DNA of 64,000 bases from Bog-532 sp963830385 (GCA_963830385.1 CAWHMD010000009.1:496001-560000), one strand, 5' to 3'. Numbered from the stretch's first letter, positions 25,621 through 34,575 are shown. Numbers and translations: made by a program. The notes: generated by a model from the letters alone, not told the origin.

Positions 25621-27907
25621 TACGGGCCACCTCCGGGCCAGTGATCCGCCTGAGCAGGGGAAGGGTCGCGGCGACGATGCCGAGCGCGGCGGCCAGGCCG
25701 CTGAGCACGATGCCGTAGTAGCCCACGCCCGGAGGCCGGAGCGTGTAACCCAGCTGGGCCTGCAGGAACAGCTGGGCGCCCAGGAAACCAACCCCGATTG
25801 ACACCACCGCGGCGGTCAGCAGCGGCAGAACGCTTTCCAGCGTCACCACCCGGCGCAGCACGCCCAGCGGGGTCCCGGTCAGCCGGAGCAGGCTGAACGG
25901 CCGCTGCCGCTCGGTCAGCCCGGATGCGATGCTCACCGCCAGCGCGCAGCCGGCGATGGGCAGGCTGGCCAGGATCACCACGTTGGCCAGCTGCTGTTCC
26001 ATGACCACGACCTGGTGGCTGGACTGATACTGGTTCATCTCCGCGACCGTGGCCGGGGAGCCCAGATACGGGTACAGCCGGTCCAGCACGGTCTGGGCCC
26101 GGGCGGCCGCCGCGGTCCCGCCGGTGCTGACCACGATGGCCGCCACCTGGGCCCGGGCCAGCTCTTCCTCCGTCAACTGCCCGCCGGAACGGCTCGCCGC
26201 AGGCCACACGGCGGACGACTGAATGTCATCCCCTGGCTCCAGGGCCAGCATCGGCACTGCCGCTGACCGCGCGCCGTCCGGGCACCGGCCGAGCAGCGGG
26301 GTGCGGGCCAGCTGCGTACATGCGACCAGCCCGGTCCGGAAATATTCAAATCCTCCGAACCGCATGGCAGTGGCAGCGTCGCCGTGCACCAACGTCACTC
26401 CGCGGACCCCCGGTACTGACCACAGCCGGGCCAGGGTGGCCGCGGACGGCGGCGCCACCGTGCCTCCGCCCTCTTTTGCCCCGGCGAACTGATCGATGAC
26501 CGTGTTCCGGATTCCGGCCGAGGCGGTCGGCCCGGACCGGTAGTCGCTGATGGTGGTGATGATGCCGACCGCCACGCTGGTCACGAACAAGGCCAGGATC
26601 AGGCCGCTGACCGCGCGGAATCCTGCGCGCGGGTTGTCGGACAGCCGCCGGGCGGCGATCAGCGTGGCCGGCCACCGCGCGCGGCGGGCCATCACCCGGG
26701 CGCCGGCCATGGTCAGCCACGGCCCGGCGGTGATCAGCCCGGCCAGAATGAGCAGGAACCCGGGCAGGAACGCCTGGACCTGACCGCTGGCGCTGGCGGG
26801 CCGGCCGACGGTCGCGAACACGGCCAGCTCGGCGATGCCCGCCAGCAACGGCGCCAGCCGCCAGATCCGCGGCGGCGGGGGAGTCTCCCGCCTGGTCACT
26901 CCCAGCGGGGAGACCTGGACCCGGCGCAGCGCGACCAGCGCCGCGACCGCCGCGGCCACCGGCACGCCGAGCGCCACGGCCAGGGCGTCGGCCAGGCTGA
27001 GCGACAGGTCGCTGGTGAAGAACGGCGCCCCGGTGAACGGGATCGCCGCGATGGCGGGCCGCAGCAGGTAGAACAACCCGAACCCGCCGGCCACGCCCGC
27101 CACCGCGGCCACCGAGGATTCGACCGCCGAGATCGCCGACACCTGCCGGGGCGTCGCGCCGACCAGGCGCATGGCGGCGAACCGCTGCTCGCGGCGGGCC
27201 GCCGCGAGCCGGCTGGCGGTGCCGATGAAGACGAGCACCGGGAACAGCAGCCCCGCGGCCACCACGGACAGGATCAGGTCGATGCCGTCGCCGTTGATGC
27301 CCACCCCGACCGAGCAGTCGGGGCCGTGACAGCTGCTCGGCGCGACCGTCTCGATGCTGGTCACCTTGGTCGCCGCGAGCTGGTGCGCCAGCTCGGCCGG
27401 TGTATGGCCCACGATGATGAGCAGGGAGCCCGGTGCGGGCAGCGCGGCGTTGCCGATGGTGCCCACCTGGTGGGCGGGGAACCGGCGGCCCAGCTCGGCC
27501 GCTGGCGCGACGCGCAGCAGCCGGGTCAGTGCGGGCGACGCGTAGTACTGGCCCGGCCCGGGCGGCCGCGGGACGCCCGGCGGCACCGGCGAACCGGAGC
27601 CGGTCGCGGCCACGTCGACCCGGCCGATCTGCTGGCCGTCGAAGTACTCCGCGCTCAGCAGCCACCACAGCGGCTCCGTGGCGGCCCCCGCCGCGGCCTT
27701 CCCGTCCGTCCCGACCGTCCCGTGCCCGAACGCGGCTCCGCTGCTGAGCCAGGCGTACCGGCCGTTCTGCGTGTTGACCGCTTTGATGCCGGCCACCGCG
27801 CCCAGCAGCAGGGTCACGCCGAGCGCCACCGCCACCGCGGTCAGCACCAGCCGCACCATGGCCTCCCGCCCGCCGTTCAGGGTGAGCTGGAGCCCCAGCC
27901 GGATCAT
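25613..27907 (-). CDS. ABC transporter permease, FtsX/MacB type (first copy)
   Basis: A 764-residue permease starting at ATG 27907 inside the stop of the ATPase gene (ATGA overlap). Topology matches the second copy: an N-terminal helix, an extracellular domain containing SCHGPDCSVGVGINGDG, the coupling-helix region AAARREQRFAAMRLVGATPRQV, and the C-terminal FtsX module. Conserved cysteines in the loop suggest a disulfide outside the cell. It belongs to the PadR-ATPase-permease-permease operon. Confidence 0.93.
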   Translation of the reverse strand: MIRLGLQLTLNGGREAMVRLVLTAVAVALGVTLLLGAVAGIKAVNTQNGRYAWLSSGAAFGHGTVGTDGKAAAGAATEPLWWLLSAEYFDGQQIGRVDVAATGSGSPVPPGVPRPPGPGQYYASPALTRLLRVAPAAELGRRFPAHQVGTIGNAALPAPGSLLIIVGHTPAELAHQLAATKVTSIETVAPSSCHGPDCSVGVGINGDGIDLILSVVAAGLLFPVLVFIGTASRLAAARREQRFAAMRLVGATPRQVSAISAVESSVAAVAGVAGGFGLFYLLRPAIAAIPFTGAPFFTSDLSLSLADALAVALGVPVAAAVAALVALRRVQVSPLGVTRRETPPPPRIWRLAPLLAGIAELAVFATVGRPASASGQVQAFLPGFLLILAGLITAGPWLTMAGARVMARRARWPATLIAARRLSDNPRAGFRAVSGLILALFVTSVAVGIITTISDYRSGPTASAGIRNTVIDQFAGAKEGGGTVAPPSAATLARLWSVPGVRGVTLVHGDAATAMRFGGFEYFRTGLVACTQLARTPLLGRCPDGARSAAVPMLALEPGDDIQSSAVWPAASRSGGQLTEEELARAQVAAIVVSTGGTAAAARAQTVLDRLYPYLGSPATVAEMNQYQSSHQVVVMEQQLANVVILASLPIAGCALAVSIASGLTERQRPFSLLRLTGTPLGVLRRVVTLESVLPLLTAAVVSIGVGFLGAQLFLQAQLGYTLRPPGVGYYGIVLSGLAAALGIVAATLPLLRRITGPEVARND

Positions 27908-28608
27908 GACGTGACAGGGGTAACGGAGGACCCGGCCGGCGTCCCGGCCAGATAGGAGACCTTGCCGTCGCGCACCACGACCTCGCGGTCGGCGTAGGCG
28001 GCCACCCGCGGCTCGTGCGTGACCAGGATGACGGTGGTGCCCTGGTCCCTGGTCGCGGTGGTCAGCAGCTCCATCACGTGCTCGCCGGTGACCGAGTCCA
28101 GCGATCCGGTCGGCTCGTCCGCGAACAGCACCTCGGGCCGCGCCACCAGCCCGCGGGCCAGCGCCACCCGCTGGGCCTCGCCGCCGGACAGCTCCCCGGA
28201 CCGCCGTTCCTCCAGCCCGTCCAGGGCGAGCCGCCCGAACCAGGGCCGTGCCTCCGCCAGCGCCGCCCGCCGGTGGATGCCGTCCAGCAGCAGCGGCAGC
28301 GCCACGTTCTCGGCCGCGGTCAGCTCCGGCACCAGCTGGCCGAACTGGAACACGAACCCGAAGCGTTCGCGCCGCAGCGCGCTACGGGCACCGTCGCTCA
28401 GCGTGTCGATCCGCTGGCCGTCGAACCAGACCTCGCCCCGGTCAGGGGTCAGGATCCCGGCCAGGCAGTGCAGCAGCGTGGACTTGCCGGACCCGCTCGG
28501 GCCCATGATGGCCAGCATCTCACCGGCCGTCACCGCCACGCTGGCCCCGCGCAGTGCCGGCGTCGCCCCGAACGACCGGAACAGCTCACGTCCCTCGATA
28601 GCGCTCAT
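27904..28608 (-). CDS. ABC transporter ATP-binding protein (LolD/MacB type)
   Basis: A 234-residue nucleotide-binding protein. It has Walker A GPSGSGKST (36-44), a Q-loop in FVFQFGQLVPELTAAEN, signature LSGGEAQR (139-146), Walker B VLFADEPTGSLD (159-170) and the His switch VTHEPR. It belongs to the class that powers FtsX-type permeases in exporters, including antimicrobial-peptide resistance systems. It overlaps both neighbours by four bases, so the operon is tightly coupled. Confidence 0.95.
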   Translation of the reverse strand: MSAIEGRELFRSFGATPALRGASVAVTAGEMLAIMGPSGSGKSTLLHCLAGILTPDRGEVWFDGQRIDTLSDGARSALRRERFGFVFQFGQLVPELTAAENVALPLLLDGIHRRAALAEARPWFGRLALDGLEERRSGELSGGEAQRVALARGLVARPEVLFADEPTGSLDSVTGEHVMELLTTATRDQGTTVILVTHEPRVAAYADREVVVRDGKVSYLAGTPAGSSVTPVTS

Positions 28609-29159
28609 TCCGTCACCTCCGAGGGGCCCTGCGACCCCGAACGGACCGCCGCGGCCAGCGGCCCCAGCCGCGCCGCGGTCATGTCGATCCAGCGCAGATC
28701 TGCCTCCAGGTGGAACAGCCCGTGGTCGGCCCGCAGCGCGTCGACCAGCTCGCCGGTCCGCTTGAGCTCGGTCAGCTCACGCATCCGCTGCAGGTGGGCG
28801 GCCCGCTGGGCGTCCAGGTACTGCTCGGCCGGACGGTCCAGCATCAGGGCCAGCACGACCTTGGTGAACAACAGGGTCTGCAGGTGCGGCTCGGGCTCGG
28901 CCGGCTGGTTCAGCCAGGTCTCGAACTCGGTCGCGCCGGCATCGGTGATCACGTAGCGCTTGCGATCCGGTCCGCCCCCGGGCTCGGACTCGCCCGCGAG
29001 CACCTTCCCGTCCCGGGCCAGCCGGCCCAGGGTCGAATACACCTGCCCGTAGGGCAGCGGCTTGTCCCGGCCGAACAGCGTGTCGTAATCGCGTTTCAGG
29101 TCATAGCCGTGGCTTGGCTCCCGTTCGAGCAAGCCCAGCAGGGTCAGCGGAACGCTCAT
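28605..29159 (-). CDS. PadR-family transcriptional regulator
   Basis: A 184-residue regulator. The PadR winged helix occupies the first 90 residues (TLLGLLEREPSHGYDLKRDYD, YGQVYSTLGRLARDGKV, PDRKRYVITDAG). A helical dimerisation tail follows (the VirR/PadR_C type). The start at ATG 29159 (MSVPLTLL) was chosen over an upstream in-frame GTG/ATG at 29201, which lies in the operator. As first gene of the exporter operon it most likely represses its own operon through the palindromes at 29171-29201 and is released by the exported toxic substrate. Confidence 0.93.
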   Translation of the reverse strand: MSVPLTLLGLLEREPSHGYDLKRDYDTLFGRDKPLPYGQVYSTLGRLARDGKVLAGESEPGGGPDRKRYVITDAGATEFETWLNQPAEPEPHLQTLLFTKVVLALMLDRPAEQYLDAQRAAHLQRMRELTELKRTGELVDALRADHGLFHLEADLRWIDMTAARLGPLAAAVRSGSQGPSEVTE

Positions 29160-29170
29160 GGCCGAGACTC

Positions 29171-29201
29171 TACACTGGGTGTATACCTCGCGTCTATACA
29201 C
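29171..29201 (-). promoter_or_regulatory. PadR operator (overlapping palindromes)
   Basis: GTGTATA (29179-29185) and TATACAC (29195-29201) form a perfect 7-bp inverted repeat with a 9-nt spacer. It overlaps a second one, TACAC-TGG-GTGTA (29171-29183). It lies 12 bases upstream of the PadR start, in the intergenic region shared with glnA2. PadR proteins bind such TATAC/GTATA-type dyads. Confidence 0.65.
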
Positions 29202-29312
29202 TTAAATTCACGATCGAAATCGCGGCCAGCGACGTAACTCTGCGGAAACAACCGCACGGCACACTGGCAGGACACGATCGGGAGGACCGGATATTGGCTG
29301 GGGGCGTCTAAG

Positions 29313-30683
29313 GTGAGAGGCGTGGACAGGCAGCAAGAGTTCGTGCTGCGCACGCTCGAGGAGCGGGACATCCGGTTTGTCCGGCTCTGGTTCACCGACG
29401 TGCTCGGCTACCTGAAGTCCGTCGCGGTTGCTCCGGCTGAGCTGGAGGGCGCGTTCACGGACGGTATCGGCTTTGACGGATCGGCGATCGAGGGCTTCGC
29501 CCGCGTGTACGAGGCGGACATGATCGCCAAGCCCGATCCGTCGACCTTCCAGTTGCTGCCCTGGCGGGGCGAGGCGCCGGGGGTCGGCCGGATGTTCTGC
29601 GACATCCTGCTGCCCGACGGGTCACCGTCCTACGCCGACCCGCGCTGGGTGCTCAAGCGGGCGCTGGGCCGGGCCTCCGACCTTGGGTTCACCTTCTACA
29701 CCCATCCCGAGATCGAGTTCTTCCTGCTCAAGGAGAAGCCGCAGCCGGGCCAGCGGCCGGAGCCGATCGACAACGGCGGCTACTTCGACCACACCCCGCA
29801 CAGCATCGCCCACGACTTCCGCAAGACGTCGATCATGATGCTCGAGAGCATGGGCCTGTCGGTGGAGTACAGCCACCACGAGGACGGCCCCGGCCAGCAG
29901 GAGATCGACCTGCGCTACGCCGACGCGCTCACCACGGCCGACAACATCATGTCGTTCCGCCTGGTCATGAAGGAAGTCGCGATCGAGCAGGGCGTGTACG
30001 CGACGTTCATGCCGAAGCCGTTCACCAATTACCCCGGGTCCGGTATGCACAGCCACGTGTCGCTGTTCGAGGGTGACCGGAACGCCTTCTACGAGCCCGG
30101 CGCCGACATGCAGCTGTCCAAGATCGGCCGTGCGTTCATCGCCGGGCTGCTCCGGCACGCGGCCGAGATCACCGCCGTCTGCAACCAGTGGGTCAACTCG
30201 TACAAGCGGCTGTGGGGCGCGGCCGAGCTGTCCGCTGGCGCGGGCGGTGAGGCGCCGGCCTACATCTGCTGGGGTCACAACAACCGGTCCGCGCTGATCC
30301 GGGTGCCGATGTACAAGCCCCACAAGGGCAACTCGACCCGGGTCGAGGTCCGCTCGATCGACGCCGCCTGCAACCCGTACCTGGCCTACGCGCTGATCCT
30401 GGCGGCCGGCTTGAAGGGCATCGAGGGCGACTACGAGCTGCCGCCGCCCGCCGAGGACGACGTGTGGGCGCTGACCGCGGCCGAGCGGCGCGCCATGGGC
30501 ATCAAGCCGCTGCCGCACGACCTGGGCGATGCCATCGCGGTCATGCAGGACAGCGAGCTGGTGGCCGAGACCCTCGGTGAGCACGTGTTCGACTTCTTCC
30601 TGCGCAACAAGCAGGCCGAGTGGAACGAGTACCGCCGCCAGGTCACCGAGTACGAGCTGGACCGCTACCTGCCCATCCTTTAG
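29313..30683 (+). CDS. glnA2: Glutamine synthetase-like enzyme, GlnA2 type
   Basis: A 456-residue type I glutamine synthetase fold. The opening (QQEFVLRTLEERDIRFVRLW, FDGSAIEGFARV) follows the actinobacterial GlnA2 pattern that I recall from Mycobacterium. Metal-binding segments HPEIEFF and GQQEIDLRYADAL are present, as is the ATP-binding NRSALIRVP. The adenylylation loop of GlnA1 (NLYDLP) reads EDDVWALT here, so the target Tyr is missing and adenylylation control is unlikely. Streptomyces GlnA2 was described as a gamma-glutamylpolyamine synthetase and mycobacterial GlnA2 as a minor enzyme, so ammonia may not be its substrate. GTG 29313 or 29322 can be the start. Confidence 0.9.
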   Translation: MRGVDRQQEFVLRTLEERDIRFVRLWFTDVLGYLKSVAVAPAELEGAFTDGIGFDGSAIEGFARVYEADMIAKPDPSTFQLLPWRGEAPGVGRMFCDILLPDGSPSYADPRWVLKRALGRASDLGFTFYTHPEIEFFLLKEKPQPGQRPEPIDNGGYFDHTPHSIAHDFRKTSIMMLESMGLSVEYSHHEDGPGQQEIDLRYADALTTADNIMSFRLVMKEVAIEQGVYATFMPKPFTNYPGSGMHSHVSLFEGDRNAFYEPGADMQLSKIGRAFIAGLLRHAAEITAVCNQWVNSYKRLWGAAELSAGAGGEAPAYICWGHNNRSALIRVPMYKPHKGNSTRVEVRSIDAACNPYLAYALILAAGLKGIEGDYELPPPAEDDVWALTAAERRAMGIKPLPHDLGDAIAVMQDSELVAETLGEHVFDFFLRNKQAEWNEYRRQVTEYELDRYLPIL

Positions 30684-30712
30684 GCGCTCTCCGCCCTTTA
30701 GGCGCTCTCCGC
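30678..30712. repeat. 18-bp-period tandem duplication spanning two convergent stop codons
   Basis: CTTTAGGCGCTCTCCGC occurs at 30678-30694 and again at 30696-30712. The first copy holds the TAG stop of glnA2 on the plus strand; the second holds the stop of the dehydrogenase alpha-subunit gene on the minus strand. The duplication gives each convergent gene its own stop in identical sequence. Confidence 0.85.
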
Positions 30713-32089
30713 GATCGTCCCCAGCGGCACCGGGGTCAACAGCGGACGCGACCCCAGGTCACCGACGGCGGCCAGCCCCTGCCCGATGGCGGCGGCCACC
30801 GCCTGCTGCAGCGCCGGCCCGCACACCCGGCCCTGGCAGTAGCCCATCCCGCAGCGGGTCACGCCCTTGACCGCCCGCACGTCCCCGGCGCCGTCCGCGA
30901 CCGCCGCCCCGATCGCGGCCCACGGCACATCTTCGCAGCGGCAAACGAGCGTGTCCGCCCGCGGCCAGTCCAGCCATCCGCCGCGCCACGGGTACAGCCC
31001 ATCCAGCGCCCGCGCGAAGTTCCGCGCCCGCTCGAGTCCTGACCGCACCCCGCGAATTCGCTGCTGAAAACGTTCCCGCCCCAGCAGTCCCAGGTACTGC
31101 GCGGCCGACGCCCCGGCCACGTACCCTTCCAGCTCGGCGACGTCGGCCCCCGCCACCCCGGTCGTCTCCCCGGCCGCGAACACCCCCGCCACCGACGTCG
31201 CCTGATCCTCGTCGCACCAGGTGGCCGCCGCGGGACGGCCGGCCAGCGGCAGGTCCGCGCACCCCAGCAGCCGCGGCAGCTCCAGCGCCGGACCGAACCC
31301 GAAGCTCACGTGCACCGCGTCCACCGCCACCGCGCGCCCGGTGCCCGGTACCGGCCGCCAGTCCCGGTCCACCCGGCCGACGGTGGCCTCGGTGACCTGG
31401 TCGTCGCCGCGGGCGGCGGTCACCGCGTAACCGGCGCGCACCGGGACCCGGTGCCGTGCCAGGATCCGTCCGTAGCTCGCTGCCTCGCCCGCTTTTTTCG
31501 GAAAACGTCCCAACCGCACGGCGCTGGCGAGTGTCGCCGGCGTCACCGGGTTGGCCTCCAGCACCGCGGCCACCTCCACCCCGGCCTCAGCCAGTCCGGC
31601 GGCGGCCGGGAGCAGCAGGGGCCCAGAACCGGCTACCAGCACCCGGCGCCCCGGCACCACGCCCTGCCCCTTGAGCAGCGCCTGGGCCGCACCGACGGTG
31701 GTCACCCCGGGCAGCTCCCAGCCCGGGAACGGCAGCGAGATCTCGGTGGCCCCGGTCGCCACCACGAGGGCCCGGGCTCTGACCCGCTGGCCATCGGACA
31801 GCCAGAGCCCGAACTCCGGCCCGGCCGTTGCCTGCCAGACCGTCTGTCCCCCCTTATGGAGAATCCGGGGGTGCGACGCGGCCCGGCGCAGGCGCGCGGG
31901 CAGCTTCGGTCCCACGTTGGGCCCGTCGGCCGCGCAGGCGGTGGCCGGCTGCCGGTAGATCTGCCCGCCCATCGTCTGGCCGGCGTCCACCAGCACCACC
32001 TGGGCGCCCAGGTCGGCGGCGGCCAGCGCGGCCGCCATCCCGGCCGGGCCCGCTCCCACCACCGCCACGCCGGCCTGCAGCGTGCTCAT
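30698..32089 (-). CDS. FAD/NAD(P)-dependent oxidoreductase, D-hydroxyproline dehydrogenase alpha-type subunit
   Basis: A 463-residue flavoprotein of the HcnB/SoxA-alpha type. The N-terminal FAD Rossmann motif is VVGAGPAGMAAALAA. A central NAD-like fold has VAGSGPLLLPAAAGLAEAG. The C-terminal BFD-like [2Fe-2S] domain has its cysteines in LVCRCEDVPW and GVTRCGMGYCQGRVCGP. In pseudomonads and rhizobia such a subunit joins a small ferredoxin-like protein and a DadA-like flavoprotein to oxidise cis-4-hydroxy-D-proline. It overlaps the small subunit gene by four bases. Confidence 0.88.
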   Translation of the reverse strand: MSTLQAGVAVVGAGPAGMAAALAAADLGAQVVLVDAGQTMGGQIYRQPATACAADGPNVGPKLPARLRRAASHPRILHKGGQTVWQATAGPEFGLWLSDGQRVRARALVVATGATEISLPFPGWELPGVTTVGAAQALLKGQGVVPGRRVLVAGSGPLLLPAAAGLAEAGVEVAAVLEANPVTPATLASAVRLGRFPKKAGEAASYGRILARHRVPVRAGYAVTAARGDDQVTEATVGRVDRDWRPVPGTGRAVAVDAVHVSFGFGPALELPRLLGCADLPLAGRPAAATWCDEDQATSVAGVFAAGETTGVAGADVAELEGYVAGASAAQYLGLLGRERFQQRIRGVRSGLERARNFARALDGLYPWRGGWLDWPRADTLVCRCEDVPWAAIGAAVADGAGDVRAVKGVTRCGMGYCQGRVCGPALQQAVAAAIGQGLAAVGDLGSRPLLTPVPLGTIAESA

Positions 32090-32388
32090 TCGCTGGCTCC
32101 CAGCGAGGCGCTGGTCCGCACCTTGTCGCCGTCGCGGAGCCGGACCAGGCAGGCCCGGACCGCCCGGTCCTCGTTGACGTCGACCAGGCAGTCGAAGCAG
32201 GTCCCGATCCCGCAGAACAGCCCGCGCGGCCGGCCGCCGGACCGGGTCACCCGCCAGGACCGCACCCCGGCCGCCAGCAGCGCCGCGCCGACCGTCTGGC
32301 CCGCCTCGGCCAGCATCGGCGTCCCGTCGAAGGTGAAGCGCACCGGCTCGGCACCGCCCAGCTCGGTGTCACCCAGATCAGTGGACAT
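32086..32388 (-). CDS. (2Fe-2S)-binding small subunit of the hydroxyproline dehydrogenase
   Basis: A 100-residue HcnA-like ferredoxin. Cluster ligands are Cys59, Cys64, Cys67 (LFCGIGTCFDCLV) and Cys80 (VRACLV). A beta-grasp start (VRFTFDGTPMLAEAGQTVGAALLAAG) precedes them. Its size and position between the two flavoprotein genes (11-bp and 4-bp overlaps) identify it as the electron-transfer subunit of the same complex. Confidence 0.9.
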   Translation of the reverse strand: MSTDLGDTELGGAEPVRFTFDGTPMLAEAGQTVGAALLAAGVRSWRVTRSGGRPRGLFCGIGTCFDCLVDVNEDRAVRACLVRLRDGDKVRTSASLGASE

Positions 32389-33532
32389 CCGGCACCGCCA
32401 CTACCGCGAAACGCGCTGGCGCGAACGGGGCCGGGTCCACCGGCGGTACGGTCCCGGCCACCAGCGCGGCGATCAGCTCGGCGGTGGCGGGGGCCAGCCC
32501 GATCCCGGCCCCCTCGTGCCCGGTGGCGTGGAACAGTCCCGGCACCGTTGCGTCGGCCCCGATGACCGGCAGGTGATCGGGGGAGGCGGGCCGGAACCCG
32601 GTGTAGCTGCGGATGGCCCGCACCCGGGCCAGGAACGGGAACAGCCGCACCGCCCGGCGGGCCATCTCGGCCAGCGCGGCCGGGTCGGGGGCGGCCGAGA
32701 ACCCGGCGGCGTCCCGGCTCGACCCGACCAGGACGGTGCCGCCGGCCGTGCCCTCCACCACCGCCGAGCACTGCAGCGCGGCCGAGTCGCTGACCACCGC
32801 GCCGACGTAGTCTGCCTCGTACACCTTGTGCCTGATCACCGCGGGCGGCAGCGGCTCGGTGACCAGGATCCGCCCGCGCCGCGGCCGCACCGGGACCGAC
32901 GTGCCCAGCCGCTGCGCCACCGCGCCGCTCCACGGCCCGGCCGCGTTGACCACCACCGGCGCCGCCACCCGTCCCCGGCTCGTCACCAGGGTGGCGGCGG
33001 CCCCGCCGGGCGCCCGTTCCAGCGCCAGCACGTCGGCTCCGCCCACCACCCGGGCGCCGTCGCGCCGGGCCCGGGCCAGGAACGCCAGCGCCGCCTTCAT
33101 CGGCTGCACCTGGCTGTCCTGCGGGTAGAACGCCCCGCCCGCCAGCCCCGGCGCGATCCGGGGCTCGGCCTCCCGCAGCCCGCCCGGATCCAGCGGGGTC
33201 ACCTCGACTCCGGCCGCCCGCTGCTGGTCGCCCAGGTCCCGAAGCGCCGTCAGCTGCGCCTGGTCGTGCGCGACGACCACCCCGCCCTTGCCCTCGAACT
33301 CGAACCCGTCCCCGGCGCCCGCGTCGTCCGCGAGCTCCCGCCACAGCGCCACGCTGCGCAGCGCCAGCGTCAGCTCCGGCCCCGGCAGCTTGTCGGACAC
33401 CAGGATGTTGCCCTCGCCCGCCGCCGTGGTCCCGCCCAGCGGCCCGCTCCGGTCGACGACCACCACCCGCCGCCCGGTCGCGGCCAGCGCCGCCGCGGTC
33501 GCCGCCCCCACCATGCCCGCGCCGATCACCAC
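32378..33532 (-). CDS. DAO-family FAD-dependent oxidoreductase, D-hydroxyproline dehydrogenase catalytic subunit
   Basis: A 384-residue glycine oxidase/DadA-like flavoprotein. The dinucleotide fold begins at once (VIGAGMVGAATAAALAATGRRVVVVDR). Later landmarks are VVNAAGPWSG, SYTGFRPASPDHLPVIG and HATGHEGAGIGLAPATAELIA, typical of amine-oxidising DAO enzymes. The first possible start is GTG 33532, which leaves only one residue before the beta-strand and has no ribosome site. The open frame extends upstream without ATG, GTG or TTG, so a rarer start (for example CTG) near the epimerase stop is possible. It is the predicted subunit that oxidises cis-4-hydroxy-D-proline to the pyrroline. Confidence 0.87.
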   Translation of the reverse strand: MVIGAGMVGAATAAALAATGRRVVVVDRSGPLGGTTAAGEGNILVSDKLPGPELTLALRSVALWRELADDAGAGDGFEFEGKGGVVVAHDQAQLTALRDLGDQQRAAGVEVTPLDPGGLREAEPRIAPGLAGGAFYPQDSQVQPMKAALAFLARARRDGARVVGGADVLALERAPGGAAATLVTSRGRVAAPVVVNAAGPWSGAVAQRLGTSVPVRPRRGRILVTEPLPPAVIRHKVYEADYVGAVVSDSAALQCSAVVEGTAGGTVLVGSSRDAAGFSAAPDPAALAEMARRAVRLFPFLARVRAIRSYTGFRPASPDHLPVIGADATVPGLFHATGHEGAGIGLAPATAELIAALVAGTVPPVDPAPFAPARFAVVAVPDVH

Positions 33533-33561
33533 CGCGTCGGCCGCGGGCGGCAGCCCGTCGT

Positions 33562-34575
33562 TCAGGACCGGTTCCCGATCAGGAAGCCGGCTGGGAACGG
33601 GTCGTCCGGGTCGAGCAGATAGTTCCCCATCGCGGTGATCCAGGCCCGGCCGCGCACGGTCGGCACCACCGCGGGTATCCCGCCGACCGTGATCGTGTCC
33701 GTCAGCCGCCCGGTGAACGTGGTCCCGAGCAGTGACCCGTGCACGAAGTCTTCGCCGATAGCCAGCTCGCCGCGGGCCGCGAGCTGTGCCATTCGCGCGG
33801 ACGTGCCGGTCCCACAGGGGGAGCGGTCCACCCAGCCGGGATGGATGGCCACCGCCGCCCGGGCGGGCCGGTCACCCTCGGCCGGGGCGGTGAAGATCAC
33901 GTGCCGGCAGTCGCTGATCACGGGATGGTCCGGGTGGGCGAACTCGAGCTGCTCGCTGACCGCCTCCATGATCTGCAGCCCGGTGGCCACGATCCGGTCG
34001 TGCAGTTGGGGCAGCACCTCGAGCCCCGCGTCCGTAGCAGGCAGGATCGCGAAATAGTTCCCGCCGAACGCGACGTCCACCGCCAGTTCACCCAGCCCCG
34101 GCACCTTGACCCGTGCATCCCGCAGTTGCAGGAACGACGGCACGTTCTGGATCGTCACCGACGTCGCCCGGCCGTCGCTGACCGCCACCGAAGCCTCGAC
34201 CAGCCCGGCCGGCGTGTCCAGCCGAATCACCGTGACCGGTTCCGTGACCTCGACCATCCCCGTCTCGACCAGCACGGTGACGGTCCCGATGGTGCCATGC
34301 CCGCACATCGGCAGGCACCCGGACACCTCGATGAACACCACGCCCACGTCCGCGTCCGGCCGGGTCGGCGGCTGCAGGATCGCGCCGGACATCGCGGCGT
34401 GCCCGCGCGGCTCGTACATGAGAAGCGTGCGCAGATCATCCCGCTCGCGGACCAGGTATTGCATCCGCTCGAACATGGTGGCCCCGGGCAGCACCCCCGG
34501 CCCGCTGGTGATCACCCGGGTCGGCATGCCCTCGGTGTGGCTGTCGACCGCCGAGAAGACCTTTCGCGCCCGCAT
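33562..34575 (-). CDS. 4-hydroxyproline 2-epimerase (proline racemase family)
   Basis: A 337-residue proline-racemase-fold enzyme. Both catalytic cysteines are present: Cys91 in PMCGHGTIG and Cys254 in DRSPCGTGTSA. The pair marks racemases and epimerases; dehydratases have Ser or Thr at the first site. With the neighbouring dehydrogenase and deaminase it most likely converts trans-4-hydroxy-L-proline to cis-4-hydroxy-D-proline, the first step of bacterial hydroxyproline use. It starts at ATG 34575, overlapping the upstream TAA by one base (TAATG). Confidence 0.92.
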   Translation of the reverse strand: MRARKVFSAVDSHTEGMPTRVITSGPGVLPGATMFERMQYLVRERDDLRTLLMYEPRGHAAMSGAILQPPTRPDADVGVVFIEVSGCLPMCGHGTIGTVTVLVETGMVEVTEPVTVIRLDTPAGLVEASVAVSDGRATSVTIQNVPSFLQLRDARVKVPGLGELAVDVAFGGNYFAILPATDAGLEVLPQLHDRIVATGLQIMEAVSEQLEFAHPDHPVISDCRHVIFTAPAEGDRPARAAVAIHPGWVDRSPCGTGTSARMAQLAARGELAIGEDFVHGSLLGTTFTGRLTDTITVGGIPAVVPTVRGRAWITAMGNYLLDPDDPFPAGFLIGNRS

